The translations under genes were made by a program, and so were the position numbers. From CAVPWP01 sp050789285 (GTDB lineage: Bacteria; Pseudomonadota; Alphaproteobacteria; Rhodobacterales; Rhodobacteraceae), in the NCBI RefSeq assembly GCF_050789285.1, contig NZ_JBOUVX010000002.1, positions 62,001-126,000 of the forward strand: a stretch of 64,000 bases of DNA. Reading direction: 5' to 3'. The notes under the pieces are model-generated. The model made no database searches. It had not been told where the DNA came from and saw only the letters and a program-made list of their open reading frames with translations. Below, piece after piece: positions 25,789-34,098 of this stretch; position 1 is the stretch's first letter, and every line of letters starts with the position of its first letter.

Positions 25789-26148
25789 TTAGGACGCGAG
25801 GAACTTTTCGAGGTCGTCGGCGCGAAGCGGCTTTCTGAGAAGGAGGCTGGCCCCAGCCGCGCGGCAGGCGTCGGCCGCGCCTTCGGTTTCAAGGCCCGAC
25901 ATCACAAGGATTCTTGCCTCCGGCCACCGGGCCAGGACGCGCGCGACAAGCGCGGGGCCCGACGGCGCGGGCATATGAAGGTCAAGAAGGACATGCGTGG
26001 GCGGTGCAGCGCCCATCCCGTAAAGCAGCGCATTCCCCGAGGTGAAGGCGAACGCCTCGTGACCGAGCGATATGGCTAGCCGCCGAAGTGCTCGCCCCAC
26101 GCCCGGATCGTCATCGACGATGGCGATGCAGAAGGTGTGTTCGCCCAT
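25789..26148 (-). CDS. Stand-alone response-regulator receiver domain
   Basis: 119 residues, receiver domain only. Acidic pocket VDDD (11-14), phospho-acceptor D56 in VLLDLHMP, and conserved Lys in LLRKPL. There is no output domain, so it probably acts as a phosphate sink, by CheY-like contact, or as a competitor for the neighbouring histidine kinase. It is encoded between sulfatase and FixJ-like regulator, with one copy of the 20-bp dyad on each side. Confidence 0.9.
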   Translation of the reverse strand: MGEHTFCIAIVDDDPGVGRALRRLAISLGHEAFAFTSGNALLYGMGAAPPTHVLLDLHMPAPSGPALVARVLARWPEARILVMSGLETEGAADACRAAGASLLLRKPLRADDLEKFLAS

Positions 26149-26181
26149 CTGACGAAACTATCCTGATGCGCCCGGGCGCGG

Positions 26182-26201
26182 TAGTTGGACCGTAGTCCAA
26201 T
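26182..26201. promoter_or_regulatory. Operator-like dyad, copy B (upstream of receiver gene)
   Basis: TAGTTGGACCGTAGTCCAAT, containing the perfect inverted repeat TTGGAC-CGTA-GTCCAA. It lies 34 bases before the receiver-gene ATG and 9 bases after the FixJ-like gene stop. Confidence 0.65.
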
Positions 26202-26209
26202 ACCGGCCT

Positions 26210-26833
26210 TCACGTGCGATCGCGATGCCGCACGACCATCGTCACGAGATCCGCAAGCGTCTGGGCGCCCATCTTTCGCATGACCCGAGCCCGATGCACC
26301 TTGACGGTCTTTTCGACGATGTCGAGGTCATATGCGATCTGCTTGTTCAGCCGACCGGCAACCGCGGCGTCAAGAACTTCCCGTTCGCGTGCCGTAAGGC
26401 TGTCGAGGCGCGCCTCGAAGTCGTCCGACGCGGCCCTTGCCTCGCGACGTGCGCGGTCGATGCCGATCGCCCGTTCGACGGTGGTCAGAAGAACCTCCGG
26501 TTCGACGGGTTTGGTAAGGTAATCAACGGCCCCGTCCTTCATGGCGCGGACACTCGACCCGATGTCTCCTTCTCCTGTCAGGAAGATGACAGGCAAGGGC
26601 GCCCGTTTGCCGGACAGCCAGCGCTGCACGACATGGCCGTCGATTTCGGGCATCTGGCGGTCGAGGATGAGGCATCCCGGCGTCTCAGGATCGAGGTCGC
26701 GGAGGAAAAGCCTCGCATCCGTATAGGTGCGCGCGTCGAACCCCGCCGAGCCGAGCAGCCGCGCGAGCGACTTGAGTACCGAGAGGTCGTCATCGACGAT
26801 GTGAACGATCGCATTGCCCGCCATAGGGTTCAC
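26210..26833 (-). CDS. FixJ/NarL-type response regulator
   Basis: 207 residues. The receiver domain (about 8-125) has DDD at 14-16, phospho-acceptor D58 in LILDRQMP and KP in YLTKPVEP. A LuxR-type helix-turn-helix follows (LTAREREVLDAAVAGRLNKQIAYDL, VKVHRARVMRKMGA), typical of FixJ. Start: a GTG at 26833 overlaps the kinase stop (GTGA); an ATG three codons later is the alternative. It is the probable output of the adjacent kinase and the best candidate to bind the TAGTTGGACC dyads. Confidence 0.93.
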   Translation of the reverse strand: MNPMAGNAIVHIVDDDLSVLKSLARLLGSAGFDARTYTDARLFLRDLDPETPGCLILDRQMPEIDGHVVQRWLSGKRAPLPVIFLTGEGDIGSSVRAMKDGAVDYLTKPVEPEVLLTTVERAIGIDRARREARAASDDFEARLDSLTAREREVLDAAVAGRLNKQIAYDLDIVEKTVKVHRARVMRKMGAQTLADLVTMVVRHRDRT

Positions 26834-28704
26834 CGGGGCGGCAAGGCGAGCACGACGCGGGCGCCATGATCGCAGGGCGCGAAGGCGATCGTTCCATTGT
26901 GCGCCTCTGCAATCGTCCGGCAGATGGCAAGACCCATGCCAAGACCGTTCGCCTTGGTCGTGACGAAGGGTCGGAACGGGTCTTTCGCCGCTGCGCCGGC
27001 AAGTCCGGGACCCGTGTCTTCCACCGCGATCATCCGCCAGCCGTCCGGGCGCTCGGCCGTTTCGATCGTCAGAACCCGCTTGTCGCTTGATGCTTCGGTC
27101 ATGGCGTCCATCCCGTTCAGGATCAGGTTGAGCAGAATCTGCTTCAGCTGTTCGGTGTCGCCAAGGACCAGCAGGGGCTGCGGCGCGGGCCGGAACAGGA
27201 TCTGGACGTCGCGGAGCAACGCCTCGCTCTGTATCAGCGCGGTGACGGCCTTTGCCACGTCGTTCAGGTCCACCGGCCTGAGGTCGATGGACTTCCGGTA
27301 CATCAGGGTTCTCAGGTCCGAGATGATCTTCGCCGCGCGCCGGTCATCTTCGGCGATGTCCGCGAGGATCTCGCCGACCTCCTCGAGATCGGGTGGCGAC
27401 TTGCGCAGAAGCCGCGTCCCGGCTTCGGCGTTCGCAAGGATTGCGGAAAGAGGCTGATTCAGTTCGTGCGTGATGGCCCCCGAAAGGGCGCCAAGCTGCG
27501 AAACACGCGAAAGCCTTGCCACCTCAAGCCGATGCTCGGCGGCTTCGCGCTGGGCGACCTGCCGCCGACGCCCCTGCACGATCAGCGCCGCGATCGTCGC
27601 GGATTGCGCCAGGACCACGGCGGCCACCGCCACGATCGTCGTGCGGTAGCGCTCCCAGACGCTTGGCGTGTAATTGAGCAGGACCGCGTCGAGCGGCCGA
27701 AGCGCGGGATCAAGACCAAAGCGTCGCAGCTGCGCCCAATCCAAGACGCTGGCATGCGGAACGGAAATGACCGTGCCCTCGCCAAGACTGCCGGCGATCG
27801 CGTCGACCGCCAGCCCGCCGACGGTGCGGCCCACATCCTCGAAGCTTTCGACCACGCCACCCACCACGCCGTTTTCGATGAAGGTGCTGTAGACGCCCCA
27901 CGACGGCGCACCCGAGCGCGCGGCGATGAGGCCGGCAGCTTCGGCAGGTATGAAGCGCGCGCCGGCGGCGTCCTCGAAGATCGTGAGGATCAGGAGAATC
28001 GTGTCTGCGCCGAGGGCCGCGGCAGCGGTCTCGAATTCGGACAGGGTCAGGCCTGAAACATATTCGACCTCGAGCCCTTGCTCTTCGGCAAGCGCCTCCT
28101 GGGCGGTTCTTTGCCAATTCCTGTCGAACTCGGACGACCCGGTGAACACGACCAGTCTTCGGGCATCGGGCTGCATCCCTTTCGCCAGCGCGACAGTCTC
28201 GCCAACATCGAACGACGTGATCGCGACGTGGGTATCGGGCGGCAGCGCGTCTCCGATGCTTCTCTGCGTGATCGCTCCCGCAACGACAGGCGCACCCGGC
28301 GCAAATTGGTCCCGGTGTGCCATCACGAGCGTGTACGCCGCCGGACCGACGGCGACAATCACATCGACCGGCGTAGCCGCGTACTTGCGCACCAGCATTT
28401 CGACAAATGCCTGGTCCTGCGCCTCTTCGGGAAACTGCTGGATGGCGCGAAACTCGGTGTAAAGTTCGTGGCGCGGCGATAGCGCCTTTTCCAGCACCTC
28501 AGACAGCCCTGTCGCTATTCGCAGGTTCGCGGTCAGGGTGCTCGTGTCCGAATACACGACCAGGATGCGCGGCGGCCGATCCGCCGACTGGGCCCCGGCG
28601 ATGAAGGGCACAAGCGCCGCAAGCAGAAGCGCCGCGAGAAACGCCCGGACCCTACGGCGGTCGGTCGGCCGCGTCAGGTGAAACAAGTAGTATCCCGCAG
28701 GCAT
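26830..28704 (-). CDS. Hybrid sensor histidine kinase with ABC substrate-binding-like sensor
   Basis: 624 residues. A signal/anchor segment (20-39) leads into a periplasmic domain (about 45-350) of the ABC_sub_bind type (PRILVVYSDTSTLTANLRIATGLSEV). A membrane helix follows (TTIVAVAAVVLAQSATIAALIV), then HisKA with H413 in ITHELNQPLS and a HATPase (NLILNGMDAM, DTGPGLAG, LGMGLAICR). It presumably senses a small periplasmic molecule through the binding-protein fold and phosphorylates the FixJ-like regulator. I chose the ATG at 28704; a TTG at 28740 is also in frame. Confidence 0.92.
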   Translation of the reverse strand: MPAGYYLFHLTRPTDRRRVRAFLAALLLAALVPFIAGAQSADRPPRILVVYSDTSTLTANLRIATGLSEVLEKALSPRHELYTEFRAIQQFPEEAQDQAFVEMLVRKYAATPVDVIVAVGPAAYTLVMAHRDQFAPGAPVVAGAITQRSIGDALPPDTHVAITSFDVGETVALAKGMQPDARRLVVFTGSSEFDRNWQRTAQEALAEEQGLEVEYVSGLTLSEFETAAAALGADTILLILTIFEDAAGARFIPAEAAGLIAARSGAPSWGVYSTFIENGVVGGVVESFEDVGRTVGGLAVDAIAGSLGEGTVISVPHASVLDWAQLRRFGLDPALRPLDAVLLNYTPSVWERYRTTIVAVAAVVLAQSATIAALIVQGRRRQVAQREAAEHRLEVARLSRVSQLGALSGAITHELNQPLSAILANAEAGTRLLRKSPPDLEEVGEILADIAEDDRRAAKIISDLRTLMYRKSIDLRPVDLNDVAKAVTALIQSEALLRDVQILFRPAPQPLLVLGDTEQLKQILLNLILNGMDAMTEASSDKRVLTIETAERPDGWRMIAVEDTGPGLAGAAAKDPFRPFVTTKANGLGMGLAICRTIAEAHNGTIAFAPCDHGARVVLALPPR

Positions 28705-28883
28705 GCTCAATTGGCGTCTTGGTCCCTGCCTCAAGGTCAAGGTCTAAGTCGCAGACCTGAGATGTCCAGTCACCTTGTGCGATCGCCGCCCTTGCCGAGG
28801 AGCGGCTTGCAGACCAGGCAGCTTCGAATTCCGGCCGGGGTCCGGGCCATTCGCAAGCCTTGCTGCGGGCGACGGAACGTCGC

Positions 28884-30434
28884 TCAGAACCCGTGCCGGC
28901 GCAGTTCGGCCGCGATGACCGACCGGGACGCGATGTCGCGCGAGGGAAACGCGTTGAAGTAGTCCCTTGAGGACGCGTCGGGTTTCCGACGCCGGACTTC
29001 CCTTCGCCAGCGCGACGCATGGTCGTGTTCGCCGGCAAGACCACAAGCCACGACTGCGATCATCGCGATGAGATAGTGCGCGCCAGACGTCGACGCCGCC
29101 CGCTCGGCCCAGCGGGCCGCCTCTGGATAGTCGCCCTGCTGGACGAGCATCTGTGCCCGAACCCCGTGCATTCCGTACAGAAGCGGGTCGAGAGGGCTCA
29201 ACGCAAGCGCCGTTTCAAGTTCGGTGGTCGTGGCCTTCGGGTCACCAAGGAGCATGGACGTGAAGGCCGAGGCATAGAAGCCCTGCGCAAAGTTCGGATT
29301 GAGGACCGTGGCGCGCGACAGCCATTGCCGCGCCCCTTCGAGGTCGTGCGTCAGCCAATGCGAGCGGCCCATCGTGAAGGTCACGAAGGGATCGAGCGGG
29401 TCCAGTTCGAGCCCGCGTTCGGCGTGCGCGCGCGATGCCGCGACGGCGGCGGGCACATCCGGTGCGATGCGCAGGAAGGCGTCGAGAAAGCTGGTGAACG
29501 ACAGGCCGGCCTGCGCCCGCGCCAGCGACGGGTCGAGCCGGGCCGCGCATTCGAAATGGTGCCGCGCGGCAGCGTTGTCGCTGGCGGTGAACCGGTAGAG
29601 GTGGCGCAGGCCGATGTGATAGTTCGCCCAGGCGTCGAAGCGTTCCGCACCCGTCCGAAGGGCAAGCTGCGCTTCTGCCGCCGGCACGACGATTTCGAGT
29701 GCGGCGATGATGTGGACCACGATCCTGTGTCGCAAGTCGTCGATTTCCTCGACGGCTGCGGTAAGGCGCTCGCCCCAGATGACCTCGGCGCTTGCGCCGT
29801 CGGTAAGTTCGAGGGTTACGGATAGGTTGCCTCCGCTTGCCTCGATGACACCGGAAAGAACATAGCGCACGCCAAGCGCCGTCGCGGCAAGGTCGACGTC
29901 AGGTGCCGCCTGCCTGAACCGGAACGACGAGCCGCGGGCCGTCACGGACAGCCAGCGGAGCCGCGAGAGCGCCTGGATGATCTCGTGCGGGATGGCATCG
30001 GCGAGGATGGCGTATTCCGCGTCCACGGCCAGCGGCGTGAGCGGCAGAACGGCGATCGAGGGCCTGCCGGTGCGCGGCGGCTGCGCGCCCACGTCCGGTT
30101 CGCGCACCTTCGGTCGGGCCGGAGGGTCCCCGGACACATCGGGCAGGAACCTGAAGCCCCTGCCGTGAATCGTGCGGATGACCTGCTGCCGCACGCCGTT
30201 GTCGCCAACCGCGGCCCGGACCGAGCGGATCCGGCTTGAGATGCTGGCGTCCGAAACCGCCGCGCCGTCCCAGACGGCCTCTGCAAGCTCGTCCCGCGAC
30301 ACCAACCGGTTCCGGTTCCGCACGAGGTGGATGAGCATGGCGAGCACCTGCGGCTCGACCCGCACCCGCTCGCTGCTGAACGTGAGTTCGAACCGTTCGG
30401 GGTCGAGCCGGAAGGCGCCGAATTCCCAGGTCAT
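28884..30434 (-). CDS. Winged-helix transcriptional regulator with TolB-like and TPR domains
   Basis: 516 residues. The N-terminal OmpR-type winged helix (1-95; FELTFSSERVRVEPQVLAML, ISSRIRSVRAAVGDNG, TIHGRGFRFL) is followed by a TolB-like alpha/beta segment (SIAVLPLTPLAVDAEYAILADAIPHEIIQAL), then tetratricopeptide repeats to the end. This is the layout of CadC-N/TPR regulators found with adenylate-cyclase-like families, without a membrane segment or cyclase. The ATG at 30434 is the family N-terminus; the frame extends to 31022 but runs under other genes. It lies between the sulfatase set and the divergent cupin operon and could regulate either. Confidence 0.88.
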   Translation of the reverse strand: MTWEFGAFRLDPERFELTFSSERVRVEPQVLAMLIHLVRNRNRLVSRDELAEAVWDGAAVSDASISSRIRSVRAAVGDNGVRQQVIRTIHGRGFRFLPDVSGDPPARPKVREPDVGAQPPRTGRPSIAVLPLTPLAVDAEYAILADAIPHEIIQALSRLRWLSVTARGSSFRFRQAAPDVDLAATALGVRYVLSGVIEASGGNLSVTLELTDGASAEVIWGERLTAAVEEIDDLRHRIVVHIIAALEIVVPAAEAQLALRTGAERFDAWANYHIGLRHLYRFTASDNAAARHHFECAARLDPSLARAQAGLSFTSFLDAFLRIAPDVPAAVAASRAHAERGLELDPLDPFVTFTMGRSHWLTHDLEGARQWLSRATVLNPNFAQGFYASAFTSMLLGDPKATTTELETALALSPLDPLLYGMHGVRAQMLVQQGDYPEAARWAERAASTSGAHYLIAMIAVVACGLAGEHDHASRWRREVRRRKPDASSRDYFNAFPSRDIASRSVIAAELRRHGF

Positions 30435-30569
30435 CCGGACAGCATACGCCAGAATTGTCGCGGCTCTGCACGAATTCTTCATGAACCGATCAAGCATCCG
30501 AAACGCCAGTCCGTACCATGGCCACGTTCCGTTCTCTGGCGGGACATGGGCACAGCCCGGGAGGACGCG

Positions 30570-30932
30570 ATGAAAGCGATCGAAACCAGACGGTTCGAAG
30601 ATGCGGACCAGATCCTCGACATGAAGGAGCGCGGCGGCATCTCGATCCTGACGATGACCGACGGCAGCACGGGCATGCACGCGATCTTCGAGCCCGGCTG
30701 GACCTGGGAGGCCGACGAGAAGCCCCTTCTCGGCTCGCCCGAATCCTGCCCCATGCGTCACACCGGCTACTGCATCTCGGGCCGGCTCGTGGTTCGCATG
30801 ATCGACACGGGCACCGAGACGCACATCCGCAAGGGCGACTTCTTCGAGATCCCCCCGGGGCACGATGGCTACGTCGAAGGCACGGAACGCGTGGAGCTCA
30901 TTCTCTTCGCGGCGCCCGAACACCCGCATTGA
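30570..30932 (+). CDS. Cupin-domain protein
   Basis: 120 residues. A single small beta-barrel: motif 1 HAIFEPGWTWEADE, and motif 2 in IRKGDFFEIPPGHDGYVEG, with a cysteine-containing middle (SPESCPMRHTGYCISG). It could bind a metal through His and Glu residues, or sense a ligand. The ATG at 30570 was chosen because GGGAGG precedes it by 6 bases; an upstream ATG at 30546 lacks one. It is the first gene of a rightward group of four; the next starts 11 bases later. Confidence 0.88.
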   Translation: MKAIETRRFEDADQILDMKERGGISILTMTDGSTGMHAIFEPGWTWEADEKPLLGSPESCPMRHTGYCISGRLVVRMIDTGTETHIRKGDFFEIPPGHDGYVEGTERVELILFAAPEHPH

Positions 30933-30943
30933 AGGAAACCGGC

Positions 30944-32023
30944 ATGGACGCGAAGACACTCCGCAGAACCCTCGGCCGTGGGCGCCTCTACGAGTCGATC
31001 CTCGAGACGGTCGGCGACACACCGGTCATCCGGATCAACAACCTTGGGCCGAAGGGCGTGCGGCTTTACGTGAAGGCCGAGTTCTTCAACCCGGCGGCGT
31101 CCGTGAAGGACCGACTCGCGCTCAACATCATCGAGGCCGCGGAACGAAGCGGCGCCCTGAAGCCCGGACAGACCGTCATCGAAGCGACCAGCGGCAACAC
31201 CGGCATCGGGCTTGCCATGGTCTGCGCACAGAAGGGCTATCCGCTGGTCGTGACGATGGCCGACAGCTTTTCCATCGAACGCCGGCGGCTGATGCGGATG
31301 TTCGGTGCGAAGGTTGTGCTTACGCCGCGCGCCCAGAAGGGCATCGGCATGTACAGAAAGGCCGCCGAGCTTGCCAGGGCCCACGGCTGGTTCCTTGCCC
31401 GCCAGTTCGAAACCGAGGCCAACGCCGACATCCACGAGGCGACGACGGCGAGAGAGATCGTGGGCGACTTTGCGGGCGACCGGCTCGACTATGTCGTCAC
31501 GGGTTACGGGACTGGCGGGACCGTCACAGGCCTTGCCCGCGTCCTGCGACGCGAGCGCCCGGAAACGAAGATCATTCTGAGCGAACCCGCAAACGCCCAA
31601 CTGATCGGCAGCGGGGCGCCCCAGAAGCGCGGCGCGGACGGGTCGCCCGCGGAAAGCCATCCGGCTTTCGAGCCGCACCCGATCCAGGGCTGGACGCCGG
31701 ACTTCATCCCCAAGGTCCTGCAAGAGGCGATCGACGGCCTGGGCTATGACGATCTGGTTCCCGTGTCCGGCGCCGACGGCATCGCCTGGGCGCGGAAGCT
31801 GGCGCAGAAAGAGGGCATCCTCACCGGTGTCTCGGGGGGCTCGACCGTCGCGGTTGCCATGGGAATCGCCGAACGGGCAGAGCCGGGGACGGTGATCCTC
31901 GCCATGCTTCCCGACACCGGGGAACGCTACCTCTCCACCCCGCTGTTCGAGGCGATCCCCGAGGACATGGACGACGAGGAGCGCGCGATTTCCGGGTCGA
32001 CGCCCGGCTGCCAGATGACCTGA
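30944..32023 (+). CDS. PLP-dependent cysteine synthase-like enzyme
   Basis: 359 residues, fold type II PLP enzyme. The PLP lysine is in NPAASVKDRLA, the phosphate/substrate loop in TSGNTGIGLA, and GTGGTVTGLARVLR is present. Typical O-acetylserine sulfhydrylases are ~310-330 residues; this has an extra internal stretch (QKRGADGSPAESHPAFEPHP) and a tail ending STPGCQMT. It is probably a cysteine synthase or a related beta-replacing or beta-eliminating enzyme. Its partners in the operon (cupin, DUF4242, decarboxylase) argue for a specialised substrate. Confidence 0.9.
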   Translation: MDAKTLRRTLGRGRLYESILETVGDTPVIRINNLGPKGVRLYVKAEFFNPAASVKDRLALNIIEAAERSGALKPGQTVIEATSGNTGIGLAMVCAQKGYPLVVTMADSFSIERRRLMRMFGAKVVLTPRAQKGIGMYRKAAELARAHGWFLARQFETEANADIHEATTAREIVGDFAGDRLDYVVTGYGTGGTVTGLARVLRRERPETKIILSEPANAQLIGSGAPQKRGADGSPAESHPAFEPHPIQGWTPDFIPKVLQEAIDGLGYDDLVPVSGADGIAWARKLAQKEGILTGVSGGSTVAVAMGIAERAEPGTVILAMLPDTGERYLSTPLFEAIPEDMDDEERAISGSTPGCQMT

Positions 32024-32057
32024 AACCGATGGACCAGCACGATGGAGGACGTGAAGA

Positions 32058-32342
32058 ATGGAACTTTACATGATCCGGCGCACGAGCGCCTGGAAAGACC
32101 CCGCAGAGCTTGAGAAGACGGCAGCGGAATCTGCGCGCGTCGGCAACGAGGAGATGCAGGACAGCGTCCGCTGGATCCGATCCTACGTGATCAGGGAGAC
32201 CGACGGACGGCTTGGAACCTGTTGCATCTACGAGGCCGTGGACGGGGACGCGATCCGCGAGCACGCACGCCGTGTCGGAATGCCCGGGGATGATTTTCTG
32301 CCGATCGCCAAAACCGTTGTCGTGCGTCCGGACCCGAACTGA
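32058..32342 (+). CDS. DUF4242 small protein
   Basis: 94 residues. MELYMIRRTSAWKDPAELEK is followed by VRWIRSYVIRETDGRLGTCCIYEA and a conserved tail, matching the ferredoxin-like DUF4242 family (the nickel-binding SCO4226 type). The biological role is uncertain. A clear ribosome binding site (GGAGG) precedes the ATG. It lies in the same direction between the cysteine synthase-like and decarboxylase genes. Confidence 0.85.
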   Translation: MELYMIRRTSAWKDPAELEKTAAESARVGNEEMQDSVRWIRSYVIRETDGRLGTCCIYEAVDGDAIREHARRVGMPGDDFLPIAKTVVVRPDPN

Positions 32343-32424
32343 AGCCGCTGCCAGGGAAGCCCGGACATTCGCTGTCCCGCGGGACCCCGGGGGAGGCCCC
32401 TGGGGCAATCGTGAAGGACAGGCG

Positions 32425-33909
32425 ATGACGGAAGATCGCGCCCTTGAAGACAAGTTGGCCCTGGATCCCGGTGACTGGGACGAGTTTCGGGCCGTGGCCC
32501 GATCTGCCGTCGACGATGCGACGGACAGGATCCGCGACCTGCGGGATGGGCCGGTCTGGCGGCCCATGACGGACGATGTTCGCGCCTCGTTCACAGGCCC
32601 CATTCCCACGGGCCCGACAGCGCTTGCCGAGGTCTACCGACAGGTCGCCACGCGGGTTTTTCCCTACGCCATGGGCAACGTCCATCCAAGGTTCTTCGCC
32701 TGGTACATGGGGGCAAGCGACCTCAGCGGCGCACTGGCTGACTTCCTTGCGGCGGTCGATGGCTCGAACCTTGGCGGGGGCGACACGGCCGCGAGCCTTG
32801 TCGACCACCAGGTCACCCGCTGGGTGCGCGACATGATGGGGTTTCCCGACGGGGCAAGCGGCGCCCTTGTCTCGGGGGGCTCGATGGCGAACATCGTCGG
32901 CCTGACCGCGGCGCGCAACGCCATGGCGGGCATCGACCTCCGGCAGGACGGCGTCGCGCAGCTGGAGCGACCCCTGGCGTTCTACGCCTCGGACCAGGTT
33001 CACAGCTGCCACCACAAGGCGATGAACCTGCTTGGCCTTGGCGCGAAGGCGCTTCGTCATGTGCAGACCGACGCAGCGCTCCGCATGGATCTTCGCGCGC
33101 TTCAGGGCGCCATCGACGCCGACAGGCTCTCCGGGATGCGGCCGGCCTGCGTCATCGCGACGGCCGGTTCAACCAACACCGGCTCGGTGGACGATCTTGG
33201 CGCCATCGCCGACCTCTGCCGACGCGAGGGGATCTGGATGCACGTCGACGGATGCATCGGCGCGCTCATTGCGGTTGCGCCGAAGAACGCGCACCTCGTG
33301 GCCGGGATGGAGCGCGCCGATTCCCTTGCGCTTGACCTGCACAAGTGGCTCCATGCCCCCTTCGACGTGGGCTGCATCCTTTTGCGTGACCGCGCGCTTC
33401 ACCGCGCGACCTTCGCCGAGAACGCAGAGTACCTCCAGCGCGCCACGCGCGGGATCGCGGCGGCCGAGTTCCTCCACGACTACACGCTCGAGACCACCCG
33501 GGGGTTCCGCGCGCTGAAGGTCTGGATGATGTTGCAGCACCACGGGGTCGACACCTTCGGACGTCTCATCGACCGCAATATCGCTCAGGCGCGATATCTT
33601 GCCGAGAAGATCGAAAGCAGCGCGTTGCTGGAGCGGACGGCGCCGGTCGCCACCAGCATCGTGTGCTTCCGCTTCAATCCCGGCGGGTTGTCCGAAGACG
33701 GGCTTCGAGAGGCAAACACCGAAATCCTGTTGCGCCTGCAGGAATCCGGGATCGCCGTCCTGTCCGACACCACGGTTCGCGGCAGGCACTGCCTGCGCGC
33801 GGCCTTCTGCAACCATCGCACCCGCACATCGGACATCGACCTTCTTGTGCAGGAAGTCGAACGGTTCGGCACGGGCGTCCTCCGCGAACGACCGTCACTT
33901 TTGGAGTGA
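32425..33909 (+). CDS. PLP-dependent amino acid decarboxylase (group II)
   Basis: 494 residues. It contains the aromatic-L-amino-acid/tyrosine-type decarboxylase pattern. HPRFFAWYMGAS lies near the substrate pocket and VHSCHHKAMNLLGLG has the PLP-stacking His. WMHVDGCIGA has the PLP aspartate, and LDLHKWLHAPFDVG has the Schiff-base lysine. Length is normal. It decarboxylates an amino acid to an amine; which one is not evident. It ends the rightward group that starts with the cupin. Confidence 0.9.
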   Translation: MTEDRALEDKLALDPGDWDEFRAVARSAVDDATDRIRDLRDGPVWRPMTDDVRASFTGPIPTGPTALAEVYRQVATRVFPYAMGNVHPRFFAWYMGASDLSGALADFLAAVDGSNLGGGDTAASLVDHQVTRWVRDMMGFPDGASGALVSGGSMANIVGLTAARNAMAGIDLRQDGVAQLERPLAFYASDQVHSCHHKAMNLLGLGAKALRHVQTDAALRMDLRALQGAIDADRLSGMRPACVIATAGSTNTGSVDDLGAIADLCRREGIWMHVDGCIGALIAVAPKNAHLVAGMERADSLALDLHKWLHAPFDVGCILLRDRALHRATFAENAEYLQRATRGIAAAEFLHDYTLETTRGFRALKVWMMLQHHGVDTFGRLIDRNIAQARYLAEKIESSALLERTAPVATSIVCFRFNPGGLSEDGLREANTEILLRLQESGIAVLSDTTVRGRHCLRAAFCNHRTRTSDIDLLVQEVERFGTGVLRERPSLLE

Positions 33910-34098
33910 CCCTTGGTGCGCGCGTCGGTCCGGCGGCGGGATTCTCGGGCCTGACGCCGTATCGTCCCGCGTCAGATGCGGCCGTCCGGAAGCCTACCTC
34001 CGGCCGGGGCAGGTCTTCGCGCAACGGCAATCCGGCTTGCCACTGCACAACGCCGACATCCCCTGCCCACCGTGCCCGAGACTGACCCGCGAATGGGG

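Noticed and set aside
28884..31022. Extended 712-codon version of the winged-helix gene
   Set aside because: The extra N-terminal ~195 residues run antisense to the cupin and cysteine synthase-like genes. The real start is the conserved MTWEFGAFRL at 30434.
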